This document shows positions 8,500-17,887 of a stretch of DNA of 64,000 nucleotides, piece after piece. This stretch comes from Microbulbifer sp. Q7 (GTDB lineage Bacteria; Pseudomonadota; Gammaproteobacteria; Pseudomonadales; Cellvibrionaceae). Both the position numbers and the translations under genes were made by a program. The number at the start of each line of letters is the position of its first letter. Position 1 is the stretch's first letter. The notes under the pieces were generated by a model, which made no database searches, was not told where the DNA came from, and worked only from the letters and a program-made list of their open reading frames with translations. The stretch is from assembly GCF_001639145.1 (NCBI RefSeq), contig NZ_LROY01000002.1, positions 1,706,501-1,770,500 of the forward strand. Direction: 5' to 3'.

Positions 8500-11066
8500 G
8501 GCAATGCCTCCAGGCTGGCAGCAACAACGCCGGCTCCACGGGTACTATGCACCAGCCACGGCTCCCCGTTCACCCAGCGCACCTCCCCTTCATTCACACG
8601 GGTATAACCGTGGCGGTTCACACCCTCTCCGGTGACATTGAACACCGGTGCCTGATCAGCACCCGCCCCCAGATGGATTGCGAAAATACCCAGATTGTTG
8701 CGAATGGAACCCACCGGAACGATGAGCCAATTTTTGTAACCCGCAAGGCCGCCCATAAACGGCATTAGCGGATCTTCTCTGGGATACGCCGGGGTTTCGA
8801 AGAATTTAGGGACACCGGCCTCTCGCAAACGCTGCCGATCCAGTACCGTATGCCAACGCTCCCCGCCGTCCAAGCTCACGTAGACATTGTGGCTGGCATC
8901 ACTTGGGTTGACCGCTGCCACCGCCAAACGTAACGACTCACCATCAACCCAGGCGTTCACGTCTTCAACCAGACCGGGGAAACGATGTACTTCCCGTTTC
9001 TCACCATTGCTGTAAAGGAACAGGCTGTTGCCAGTGGGATAGTACAAAGCGTTTGCTTTCTGGGGATGCGCCACCAGGCTGGTCTTGGGAAGCTCAACCG
9101 GACCCAGGTCCAGTTTACGGAAGCCATCGCCCTCCCCATTGAGTAACGCAGGCACGTTGTCACTCACGTAGATGCCCTTCCCTTTGAACCCCACGAACAG
9201 TCGCTCGGGCACCTGGCTATCGGCGGCCATTGCCCAGATACGGTAATCCCAGGCTTCCTCGTTCATGGGCACGCGGGCGTGATGAGGAACGGAGGGCAGG
9301 CCGTTCGCGCTTTCCGATTCAGGGCCAGTCCATTCGGCAATGCCACCGGCCAAATGTTGCCACTTGTCTGCCGGTGAATGCTGGACGAGCCGCTTGGCCC
9401 ACAACCCCATGGGAATATCACCCGCGCCATAACCATAGCCAGTGCCCAGTACCACCACCGGCGGCTCCGTTTTCAATATCTCCACGGACTTTGATGCGGT
9501 AATCCGCGGAGACGGCCGCAAGTCACGAATCCAGCTACGGCCGTTGTCCCAACTCTCATGCAGGCCCTGGTCACTGAGCGCCGCAACAAAATAGTTCTCA
9601 CTGGTTGCGAAGTCACCGTTATAGGTATTTACAAAGCCGCGATTGCGCCAGGTCACATGACCCTCCGCGCCGTTGCCTTCTCGGACAGCGGTCTGGTAGA
9701 GCACCGTTTCGCCACCGGATTTGGGGAAGCCCTCAGCGTGCAAATCCATGCGGCTGACGCCATGACCATTTTCCAAAATGATGGCATGGTCGCGCTGCCA
9801 GCTCACCGGCACGAAATCGAAGCTATCCACCTGCACATAGTTATCGGACCCCTGCGAGGTCTGCCAACCTTTTTGGCCACCCTCGTAATAAATTCGCTGC
9901 CAGTTGCCGCGCTGAGGGACACCATCGGCCACACTGAATTCCGAGTAAAACAGCGAGCTGTTGTGATGCTTCATGGTTTTACCCATCAACAACCGCACCT
10001 TGCCTGCCAGGCCAAACTCCGCTTGCCCACTTCTCGGGTCAACTTTAAGCCGCGCATAGCGCTGCCCTGGATTGGTATAGGCCTCACCATCGTACTCTGT
10101 GCGCGTCTCCCCGGGTTGTGCCAAACGCTGCTGGGCCAGCGCGGGGTCGCCGTCCGGGCCGGCATACAATTGATCGACCCTGTTCCACCGCGGGGAGCCT
10201 GCGGCAACGGCTTCTGCGTCCGCCGCAAATACGCTCGATACATGCATATCTCTGGCAAAGATCGCAAAGGCCGTCTTTCCATCCGGAGACACCTGAAAAC
10301 CGAGCGCTGCGGAAAATCCGTCAGGAGCAGTCACCGAATTCCAGGTTTCACCACCGTCGGTGGAAGCATACAAACCACGCTCGGTGGCGATATATACGCG
10401 CTGATTGACGCTATCAAACGCCAACTGCCAGGCGTTCATCGCCTTTTTTTGCGCAGCGTCATACAAATACTTGGTAAAGGTCTTCCCGCCATCCCGGGAT
10501 ACAAATACAAGCCCGGGATGCGTGTCGCTATGTAAGTACTCCGGCACGTGTTGCGGCATATCATTCAGATCCACAATGTCCGGAGCACTCAGCGCCATAA
10601 TCACGTGATTACTATCTTGCGGATTCACCTGAATCAGTTGAATCGGGTAGGTCAGCGTGTCTTCAATGGCTCGCCATGACTCGCCGGCATCCTCGCTTAC
10701 CAGTGCCATGCGATGTGTTCCGAGAAACAGCTTATCGGGCTTTTGGGGGTCGCTGGTAAGCCCAAACACATTGATCTGAGGCAGGTCAGCCGACAACAGT
10801 CGGTAGGTTTCGCCACCATCATCGCTGCGATACAGCCCCTCCATGTCACTCATGACATAGAAGCGGTCTTTCACATTCGGCTCCAGATAAATGCTCTGAA
10901 TTTCACCGCCGCCACCGGGAGCCCAGTATTCCCACTTAAATTCCGGAGCCACAACTGGAGTATTGAATGCCGGCGCTTTGGTCTGATCGCGATCAGCACA
11001 ACCATGCATCGCACCGACCGCCACGCCAACCACCATTGCCGACATCAGGCAGACTATTGACTTCAT
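8496..11066 (-). CDS. GH74-like Asp-box beta-propeller lipoprotein
   Basis: 856 residues. A short lipoprotein signal ends in AMHGC (Cys23). The rest is built from BNR/Asp-box blades: YRSDDGGETYR, VSEDAGESW, SRDGGKTF, STDGGETW, SWDNGRSW and SLDGGERW, the pattern of GH74 xyloglucanases and related propeller enzymes. It is clearly paralogous to the gene at 40929-43487; both start their mature part with WEYWAPGGGGEIQSIY and share GTHRMAL. The specificity cannot be read from sequence; outer-membrane glycan cleavage or binding is likely. It follows the TonB-dependent receptor after a terminator hairpin at 11101, so it may depend on readthrough. Its stop overlaps the isomerase start. Confidence 0.82.
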   Translation of the reverse strand: MKSIVCLMSAMVVGVAVGAMHGCADRDQTKAPAFNTPVVAPEFKWEYWAPGGGGEIQSIYLEPNVKDRFYVMSDMEGLYRSDDGGETYRLLSADLPQINVFGLTSDPQKPDKLFLGTHRMALVSEDAGESWRAIEDTLTYPIQLIQVNPQDSNHVIMALSAPDIVDLNDMPQHVPEYLHSDTHPGLVFVSRDGGKTFTKYLYDAAQKKAMNAWQLAFDSVNQRVYIATERGLYASTDGGETWNSVTAPDGFSAALGFQVSPDGKTAFAIFARDMHVSSVFAADAEAVAAGSPRWNRVDQLYAGPDGDPALAQQRLAQPGETRTEYDGEAYTNPGQRYARLKVDPRSGQAEFGLAGKVRLLMGKTMKHHNSSLFYSEFSVADGVPQRGNWQRIYYEGGQKGWQTSQGSDNYVQVDSFDFVPVSWQRDHAIILENGHGVSRMDLHAEGFPKSGGETVLYQTAVREGNGAEGHVTWRNRGFVNTYNGDFATSENYFVAALSDQGLHESWDNGRSWIRDLRPSPRITASKSVEILKTEPPVVVLGTGYGYGAGDIPMGLWAKRLVQHSPADKWQHLAGGIAEWTGPESESANGLPSVPHHARVPMNEEAWDYRIWAMAADSQVPERLFVGFKGKGIYVSDNVPALLNGEGDGFRKLDLGPVELPKTSLVAHPQKANALYYPTGNSLFLYSNGEKREVHRFPGLVEDVNAWVDGESLRLAVAAVNPSDASHNVYVSLDGGERWHTVLDRQRLREAGVPKFFETPAYPREDPLMPFMGGLAGYKNWLIVPVGSIRNNLGIFAIHLGAGADQAPVFNVTGEGVNRHGYTRVNEGEVRWVNGEPWLVHSTRGAGVVAASLEALP

Positions 11067-11100
11067 TTTTATTCTCTCAATTCACCCACGCCAGAAACAA

Positions 11101-11124
11101 ATAACCCCCGCAAGCGGGGGTTAT
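11101..11124 (-). terminator. terminator hairpin after the TonB-dependent receptor gene
   Basis: Perfect 11-bp arms (ATAACCCCCGC and GCGGGGGTTAT) around a two-base loop, followed on the minus strand by a T-rich stretch. It lies 26 bases after the receptor stop and only about 35 bases before the next start, so it probably lowers rather than abolishes expression of the downstream GH74-like gene. Confidence 0.8.
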
Positions 11125-11149
11125 CTGGCCTTCAAACACTACATCTTTT

Positions 11150-14100
11150 TTAGAAAGTGTAACGTCCGCCCAACATCCAGCGAGCGCCGGTCTCCTCATG
11201 ACTGATCATCAGGTTTTCACCGCGACCATGAGAATTGTTGTTTTCATCCAGAATGTTGATTCCCTGGAGGAAAATCTCGGCGTTTTCGGTCAGCTCGTAG
11301 CTAACACTGAGATCGACCGTCTGGAAATCTTCAACAAAGATCGGCTCGATCAGGCTGAGTTCCTGAACGTGCTGACTCAGGAACTTGTCGCGCCAGTTGT
11401 ACGCAATACGTGCCTGAATACCATTCTTGTCGTAGAACGCTGCCACGTTGGCAGAGTCACTCACCCCAAGCAGCGCCGCAGAACCTTCCAGTGTGTATGG
11501 GCTATAGCCGACATCGGAATTAATGATGGTGTAGTTCGCCAGAGCGCCAAAGCCACTCTCGCCAAACATATGCTGCACGGAGAATTCCCAACCATCAACA
11601 CCGTTCTTGTCATCGCCATTGGTCTGCAGACCAATCTTGAAGTCGGTCAGCGGATCGCGGGAAGCGTCACCAACCACCTGCCCGGTACCCGGGCCAGTCA
11701 CGGTTACACCCGGGGCGCCGACCTTTTCCTTCATAATCCACTGGAAAATTTCGGTAAGGTCAGTCAGCCCGGTTGCCATCGCTTCTTCCGCATACTGACC
11801 GAATACCGGGTTATACAAACCATCCAGATTCAACACAGTGTCAACGGTTTTCGGGAAGCCTGCGATTTTCTTGTCGAACCATGCAAGAGAAACGTAACTG
11901 CCCTCATCGTAATACCATTCTACGGAGAGGTCGAAGTTCTCCGCCTCAAGCGGCTTCAGGTTCGGGTTACCGGTACGCGCGGGCGGCGTCGCAACATTGA
12001 TGCTGCGCGGATCAATGGTTACACCACCACGCAGGGCCGGCAGATTGGCGCGAGCCAGAGACTTGCCATAGCCGATACGGGCAACGACGTCTTCGGTCAC
12101 ATTCACGTTCAGGTTGAAGCTCGGCAGGTGGTACTCATAAGAGCCCTCTCGGGTACCCATGGTTTGCACCTGGTTACCGTTTGCGTCCAGCTTCGGAACA
12201 AACGCCATCTCGTTGTATTTCACCCAGATCACGCCGTCGTAATCAGAGATGGCTGAACTGGCGGTAATGTCCGTTTTCTCGTAACGATATCCAAGGTGCA
12301 TACCGTAAGGCATGTCAAACAGCTCGGATTCCAGGTTGTACTGCAAGAAGGCTACGCGCGTATCCTCTTCCACTTCCTGGTAGTCAGAGAACTGATACTT
12401 GTTAGAGGCACAGAACACGGAGCCACAGGAGCCAAGGGTGGTCGCCGGTGAATCCTTGCCGTCCACATACGAACCGTAATTGGCCGCCAGGTAATCCATC
12501 ATTTCGTTCAGATCGAACGTCAGGGCCTGCTGATACAGGTTGTCTTCGGTGAAGGTGTAGTTCTCACCAGTCCACGGATGCATCAGGAAAGTGCCATTGG
12601 GCAGCTGCTCGGCGGCGGTAACGAAGTCGCCATAGCTAGCATCAAAGCCTTCCAGGAAGTTGAACTGATCGAAACCACCGAAGCTTTCAAAGTCACCCTT
12701 GAACTGTTCGTAGTACCCGCGGCCACGCTCGACACGGATAGAACCAGTGGACCAGGCAATGTCAGTAGCCTGCAGACCAAAGTCCAGAGACTGATCTTCG
12801 GTAAACTCCCACTTACCGGAGAACTTCACCTGATCAATCTCGGCCTCATTGGTCTCACTGGTAATACGGTGCGTCAGTGGTACTACATCCGAGGGAACGA
12901 CGTTGGGGTTGTTTACGTACAGGGAAGGAATCTCGCCAGTAAAGTCAACACCGACGGCACGGCGGGTCAGCGCCGCCATCTCTACGTCGGCTTTCGAACC
13001 GAGGCGACCACCGTTCGGAGAGACCTCATTGACCGAGCCGTTCACATCCAGCTCGAAATACAGATCTTCAGAGAAGTCCCAGGCAACATTCAAACCATAG
13101 GTCTGCAACTCATTGCGGACATGCTGCTCTTCCACCGCGAAGGTGGTCTCACCGGCGTTCGGGCCACCGGCAACTTCACCGTATACAATCGGTGCCTTGA
13201 TCGGATCATCACTCCATACGGCAGTCGAGGAGGCGGTTACCCAGTCGTACCACAGAGACGCCTTATTGGTGACGGTATCGATATCCTTACGGAACAGGTT
13301 GTAGTCGGCGGTAGCGGTAATATTTTCCACCGGGCGCCACTGGAACACCGCCTGCGCATTTGCACGCTCATGCTGCTGATCGACGATGTTGTAGAAATTC
13401 ATGCGCGACAACGCAAACAGGTCGCCGTCCGCCGGCTTGTTCACCTGGTTGTCGTTATCTACCGCACCCTGGCTGTTTTGCCAGTCGCGCGAGGGCTGCC
13501 CCCACTCGTTCGTGAGGATCGCGAGGTCACGCGCCTCGTTACGGCCGTTTTCGCGCTCTTGATAGTTTACCGCGATGGCAACACCAAACTTGTTGTCGTC
13601 AAAGGTGTTGGAGTAGATGCCTGACAGCTCAGGAGTAGAGCTCGCATCCGCAGCGGACTGGTCGTAAATGCCCTTGCCGCTCAGGATGAAGCGCTCACCA
13701 GGCTCGTTCAGCGGGCGCATGGTTTTCACATCGATGGTAGCACCCATGCCACCAGTTTCGCGGTTTGCCGCAGAAGTCTTGTGCACGTCGACCGCGCGAA
13801 TCATGTCCGGCGAGATGGTGGAAAAGTCAAAACTACGGCTACCACTTGCCGATGCGGTCTGACGACCATTGATCTGCACCAGGTTAAAACGCGGCCCAAG
13901 ACCACGAACCGTAACGCCTTTACCTTCGCCGTTTTCACGATCGATGGAAACGCCCGCAATCCGCTGCAGGGACTCTGCCAAGTTGGAATCGGGGAATTTA
14001 CCCATGTCTTCCGCAGTAATGGCATCGGTGAAGCCCATGGAATCGCGCTTTACATCAGCGGACTTCATCAAGCTGCCACGAATACCAACAACTTCTACTT

Positions 14101-14221
14101 CTTCCAGAGTGGCATCACCAACCGCAGACTCTTGCGCAAGCGCGTGGCCAGACATACCAGTCATCGCTGCCACGACGGCAGTGGATAGGAGGGTACGGTT
14201 GAACACATTGTTCTTCAGCAT
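11150..14221 (-). CDS. TonB-dependent outer-membrane receptor
   Basis: 1023 residues from the ATG at 14221, which has AGGTGAGAGAT directly upstream; the longer frame to 14293 lacks this. A signal peptide ends at about residue 28 (HALA/Q). A TonB box-like EEVEVVGI is followed by the plug domain (about 45-165: ITAEDMGKFPDSNLAESLQR, GVTVRGLGPRFN) and a long beta-barrel ending in the aromatic ARWMLGGRYTF. This is the subclass that imports oligosaccharides in Cellvibrionales and Xanthomonadales. There is no SusD-like partner, as expected outside Bacteroidetes. It is the likely importer for the glycan processed by this locus. A phased operator-like array lies at 14324-14351. Confidence 0.95.
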   Translation of the reverse strand: MLKNNVFNRTLLSTAVVAAMTGMSGHALAQESAVGDATLEEVEVVGIRGSLMKSADVKRDSMGFTDAITAEDMGKFPDSNLAESLQRIAGVSIDRENGEGKGVTVRGLGPRFNLVQINGRQTASASGSRSFDFSTISPDMIRAVDVHKTSAANRETGGMGATIDVKTMRPLNEPGERFILSGKGIYDQSAADASSTPELSGIYSNTFDDNKFGVAIAVNYQERENGRNEARDLAILTNEWGQPSRDWQNSQGAVDNDNQVNKPADGDLFALSRMNFYNIVDQQHERANAQAVFQWRPVENITATADYNLFRKDIDTVTNKASLWYDWVTASSTAVWSDDPIKAPIVYGEVAGGPNAGETTFAVEEQHVRNELQTYGLNVAWDFSEDLYFELDVNGSVNEVSPNGGRLGSKADVEMAALTRRAVGVDFTGEIPSLYVNNPNVVPSDVVPLTHRITSETNEAEIDQVKFSGKWEFTEDQSLDFGLQATDIAWSTGSIRVERGRGYYEQFKGDFESFGGFDQFNFLEGFDASYGDFVTAAEQLPNGTFLMHPWTGENYTFTEDNLYQQALTFDLNEMMDYLAANYGSYVDGKDSPATTLGSCGSVFCASNKYQFSDYQEVEEDTRVAFLQYNLESELFDMPYGMHLGYRYEKTDITASSAISDYDGVIWVKYNEMAFVPKLDANGNQVQTMGTREGSYEYHLPSFNLNVNVTEDVVARIGYGKSLARANLPALRGGVTIDPRSINVATPPARTGNPNLKPLEAENFDLSVEWYYDEGSYVSLAWFDKKIAGFPKTVDTVLNLDGLYNPVFGQYAEEAMATGLTDLTEIFQWIMKEKVGAPGVTVTGPGTGQVVGDASRDPLTDFKIGLQTNGDDKNGVDGWEFSVQHMFGESGFGALANYTIINSDVGYSPYTLEGSAALLGVSDSANVAAFYDKNGIQARIAYNWRDKFLSQHVQELSLIEPIFVEDFQTVDLSVSYELTENAEIFLQGINILDENNNSHGRGENLMISHEETGARWMLGGRYTF

Positions 14222-14582
14222 ATCTCTCACCTTTTTTATTGTATTGAAAGTGTGCAGCTGCCTTTGCTCTACGAGCAACATCCTCAAAATCAATCACGCA
14301 AAAAGCAACATGCAGAGATTATGAATCATTTGGGATCATTTGCAATCATTTTTGTTATTTTCCGCGCACGGAGGAAATGCCTCTGAATAAAGTACCGAAT
14401 GCTACTTTAGACAACCGAATTTCCCCCCACAGGCCCCATAAATGGTCCTCAAACTCCGATCCGGAGGAACCCGCGTGCCAAGTTTCTTTGTAACAGATTA
14501 AGGATTCGGGCGCCAACCCGTCCATTCATCCACCGCCGAAAAAATCATAAACAATCACGCATGAGTGATTTGGCACCGGCAA
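14222..14582. promoter_or_regulatory. receptor promoter region with three 10-bp-phased ATCATTT sites
   Basis: In this 361-base gap three copies of ATCATTT start at 14325, 14335 and 14345, exactly one helical turn apart. More ATCA words occur at 14290 and near 14547-14570 (AATCAC and GTGATT around GCATGA). The array lies about 105-130 bases upstream of the receptor start and is a good candidate operator. Related arrays occur before other genes of the locus. The rest of the gap shows no gene and no clear terminator. Confidence 0.6.
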
Positions 14583-16154
14583 TCACCCCTCATTCCCTGC
14601 GCTCACGCGGTCCCTTGTTGCTGGAATCTCAACAATGGAGAGACTGTATGCGGGCAGCTCCACCGTCTCGGCCGACGGATAGCGCTGGCCAGTCACCGGC
14701 ACGGGCCCCTGCTGCCAGACAGGCCCTTGCCCCTGATAGCGCACAGTCACGGCAGCGGGTGCCTCCTCGATCGCGGGGTACACCCAGTGACGGACGGAGG
14801 CACTCGGCTCCGCAAGCTTCAGGGTCAGCGGGCGCTCACTGCGGTTGATCACCCACAGGGATTGCCCGTGCACGCCTGATAGGGCCGCGCCATAGAGAGC
14901 GGCCTGCCCGGAATCCCCTTCAATCTCGACGCCCAGCGACGGGTTATCGGCAAAATGCAGCGGGTGCATCTGCGCGTAGTTCTGGGCCAGGCTGGTCAGA
15001 TGCGCATAGAGCTGCCCCATCTTGGTGATGGTTCCTGATTGTTCATTGATGGGATGACCCAACCCCCAACCATGGTCGAGGTTATTGATGCTGTGGTGGT
15101 TGAGCACTTCGATGGCTCGCGGATTGTTCATGCCATTCAGGATGAAACTTGCCTGGTACAGGGAGTTCCAGCCGGTATCCCGCGTGGCGAGCATCCACTC
15201 GGCGGATTTCCCGGTGCCATGGAATTGCTTGTAGTAGGCAATGACGTTGTATTCCGTGATCCACATGGGGTAGTCGCCATAACGCTGCTTTATCAGCCGG
15301 GCGGCACGATCGAGCGTGGCGGTGGGATAGGCAAGAAACGCTTTGGCTCTTTCCGTATCCGTGGTGTACGGATCGAGCTTTTGCCGTTGCATCACATAGT
15401 GGTGCAGGATCAGCGCATCGAAGTGGGGGCGAAACTCCGGCTGCATGATCTGCCGGTTCCAGTTCACCATGGCTTCGGAGTCGTCCTGGTGATGCGCTTC
15501 AAACAGATCGTCCTCACGGGTAACGATGCCGATGCGCACGTCCGGATAGAGATCGCGAATCTGCGGGCTGAGTGCCGCCACGCGCCGGGCGTAGTTCAGG
15601 CCGCGATCCGCCTCTCCGAACTCGTTGCCCCAGAAATAGGTCTCGTTGTCCATTTCCACATACTGAATCTCGGCGCCGCGCGCCTTCAGGTTTTTCAGTG
15701 CCGCGATCTGATCATCCTCACGGGTGGTGAGGTTCAACATCCACTGAACTTCCGCATCAATGGCTTCACCAAACTCCAGAAACTTCTCCGGACCAAGATC
15801 ACCATCGGGCACATCCCGCGTATCCTCCACCAGCTCCAGCATCCAGTTGAACGCGCCCGGCGGCCAGATTGCGGTAATTTCTTTTTCGGGAATAAAGTGG
15901 CCCCGCTGCCAGTCCCAGAACGAAGCCGGGCTGCCTGACGGATAGCGAATCCCCTGCGCGTTCAGTGCACGCAGCATTGCGCGGTAGGCGGGATCGGCCG
16001 CCGGGTCATCGCTGGTTTCGTGTACCCCATTAACACCAAACAGGCGCGGATTGATGGGCACGCCTTCACCAAGCTCCACGGAAACCGTGGCGGATTGGGC
16101 GATTGCAGAAAAACTGAGGGCAATGACGGTGAGGGTAAGACGCCAGTACTGCAT
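14583..16154 (-). CDS. secreted clan GH-A glycoside hydrolase, specificity unknown
   Basis: 523 residues from the ATG at 16154, which has GGAG six bases upstream; a start 12 bases earlier is possible. A signal peptide ends near SAIAQSA. The (beta/alpha)8 catalytic domain shows GIRYPSGSPASFWDW, an acid/base candidate in VEMDNETYFWGNEF (Asn-Glu pair after a strand) and a nucleophile candidate in YPMWITEYNV, the layout of families such as GH39, GH51 and GH79. A small beta-sandwich follows from about residue 430. Arabinofuranosidase or glucuronidase activity are both possible. It precedes no gene on its strand within 360 bases and follows the symporter gene, probably in the same transcription unit. 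Confidence 0.72.
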   Translation of the reverse strand: MQYWRLTLTVIALSFSAIAQSATVSVELGEGVPINPRLFGVNGVHETSDDPAADPAYRAMLRALNAQGIRYPSGSPASFWDWQRGHFIPEKEITAIWPPGAFNWMLELVEDTRDVPDGDLGPEKFLEFGEAIDAEVQWMLNLTTREDDQIAALKNLKARGAEIQYVEMDNETYFWGNEFGEADRGLNYARRVAALSPQIRDLYPDVRIGIVTREDDLFEAHHQDDSEAMVNWNRQIMQPEFRPHFDALILHHYVMQRQKLDPYTTDTERAKAFLAYPTATLDRAARLIKQRYGDYPMWITEYNVIAYYKQFHGTGKSAEWMLATRDTGWNSLYQASFILNGMNNPRAIEVLNHHSINNLDHGWGLGHPINEQSGTITKMGQLYAHLTSLAQNYAQMHPLHFADNPSLGVEIEGDSGQAALYGAALSGVHGQSLWVINRSERPLTLKLAEPSASVRHWVYPAIEEAPAAVTVRYQGQGPVWQQGPVPVTGQRYPSAETVELPAYSLSIVEIPATRDRVSAGNEG

Positions 16155-16286
16155 TGTTTTCTCCATGACACTCGATTGTTCCAGGGGAGTCAGCGGCAAC
16201 AGTGGCCGCGAACGCCTGGAAAGTTCGCTAAAAAAAACGCCACGGCAGTGCGTGGCGTCATTAAGGTACAACGGAAGGAAAGCCCT

Positions 16287-17774
16287 CTAGCTGGCTTCTT
16301 GCAGATTGGTCACTTCGCTGCGGTCTACCCGGTAACGTGCCAGGAACAGCAACGACAGAGCCATAACCGCCGGGCCGCCGAGGAAGGTGAAGTTGGCGAT
16401 GGACCGGGCCACGTCCAGCTGCTGCTTGGTCTCGCCTTCAACATAGCCCATCAGGGTGAGCGCAAAGCCGCTCACCAACAGGCCCACCGAGGTGGCCGCT
16501 TTCAGAATGAAGCTGAACATGGCGGAGTAGGAGCCATCCCGCAGTACACCGGTTTTGCGGAAGTTCATTTCCGATACGTCGGCAATCATCGATACCGCCA
16601 GCGGAATGATGATGCCGCAACCCAGCCAGTACAGCCCCTGGAACAGACCAAAGCTGAGGGTCACCGCCCAATCGCCACCCTGGGCGATTGCCTCCAGGGA
16701 CCCGATTTGCCCAAACAGGAAGAACATCGCCAGCCCGGACAGTGCACTGATCGACACCGCCAACTTACACAGGTTTCGTTTTTCGATGCGCTTGACCAAC
16801 GGAATGATCGCCAGGGACCCCAGGGTAAACCCGACCATGGTGGAGCCGTGTACAAAGGACTTCTGGAAGGCATTGAGCCCCATGTAGTCGATGTAGGTGT
16901 AAATCTGCATTTGCGCGGTCAGCCCTACGCCAACCTGCGCCACCGCATAAAACATAAAGATTTTGTTCGCATGGGGGTCTTTCAAAATTCCCCAGACAGT
17001 GGCGAAAAAGTCTTTGAGACCGTTGCCGTGCATTTCCATCTTGCGGGAATCCACAATGAATTTGCGCGTCAGGTAGCAGCAGAGCACTACCAGCACCGCA
17101 GTGCCGATACTGATTACCAGGCCCATGTTTGCGTAATTTTCAAGAATTTTGGTGCCGTCCAGACGGCTACCATCCGCATTGGTGCCATCCTGGAAAAACA
17201 GGCTCCAGGCCATGGCACCGAAAGTGAAGTTGATGGCCATGTTCACCACCATGCGTACCGACTGCAGGCTCGCCCGCGACTCGTAGGTTTTGCAGATTTC
17301 AAATCCGAGAGCGGTGAACGGCACAACAAACACGGTGACTGCGGTGCGCAGTATCAGGTTCGCCACCAGCAGGTAGGTGAACAACAGTGTGTTGCTCGCC
17401 ATAAAGAATTCCGGCACCGACCACAGCGAATAGAGGGAAATACTGGTGGCCAGCCCCCCCACCAGCATATACAGGTGGCGTCGGCCGTAGCGGCTGCGGG
17501 TGTTATCACTCACAAACCCCATCACCGGGTCGGTAATCGCATCCCACAGGGTAGTGATACCCAGTGCCAGGGCGGCAAGTGCGGCAGGCAGACCCAGCGC
17601 CTGGGTATAAAAAATCATCGCAAAGTTGCCGATGGTCAGCAGCGGAATGGCCGAGCCGCCGTCGCCCAAGGCGTAATACCAGACGTCGCGCTTGCGTGAT
17701 TTGGAAGGCCCGGGCGCAGCTTCAGCACCGACGGGCTGGCCCAGGTTGGTTTCGGTTGCGGTGGTACTGTTCAT
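16287..17774 (-). CDS. GPH-family sugar:cation symporter (MFS)
   Basis: 495 residues with about twelve hydrophobic segments, no signal peptide, inner membrane. The N-terminal DVWYYALGDGGSAIPLLTIGNFAMIFYT, the loop DAITDPVMGFVSDNTRSRYGRR and the C-terminal half match the glycoside-pentoside-hexuronide:cation symporter family (LacS/MelB/XynB-like). The start at 17774 is preferred over 17819 because homologues begin shortly before the basic KSRKRDVWYY segment. It lies between the GH-A hydrolase and the GH127-like gene on the same strand and probably imports the mono- or disaccharide that these enzymes release. Confidence 0.88.
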   Translation of the reverse strand: MNSTTATETNLGQPVGAEAAPGPSKSRKRDVWYYALGDGGSAIPLLTIGNFAMIFYTQALGLPAALAALALGITTLWDAITDPVMGFVSDNTRSRYGRRHLYMLVGGLATSISLYSLWSVPEFFMASNTLLFTYLLVANLILRTAVTVFVVPFTALGFEICKTYESRASLQSVRMVVNMAINFTFGAMAWSLFFQDGTNADGSRLDGTKILENYANMGLVISIGTAVLVVLCCYLTRKFIVDSRKMEMHGNGLKDFFATVWGILKDPHANKIFMFYAVAQVGVGLTAQMQIYTYIDYMGLNAFQKSFVHGSTMVGFTLGSLAIIPLVKRIEKRNLCKLAVSISALSGLAMFFLFGQIGSLEAIAQGGDWAVTLSFGLFQGLYWLGCGIIIPLAVSMIADVSEMNFRKTGVLRDGSYSAMFSFILKAATSVGLLVSGFALTLMGYVEGETKQQLDVARSIANFTFLGGPAVMALSLLFLARYRVDRSEVTNLQEAS

Positions 17775-17887
17775 TATGATTATTCCGTAGTTACCGCCCA
17801 GTAAAATACTGAGGTTCATCGCTCAAGGAAGCGGATAAGCACCAACTGGCTCCCATCCCCGCCTCGTTTCATTCTCTCGCGGGCTAT

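Noticed and set aside
12578..13624. Long plus-strand frame antisense to the TonB receptor
   Set aside because: It lies entirely inside a well supported receptor gene and has no recognisable domain; high-GC codon structure makes such shadows common.
16020..17699. 559-codon plus-strand frame
   Set aside because: Antisense to the symporter and GH-A genes; rich in Gln, His and Arg with no domain.
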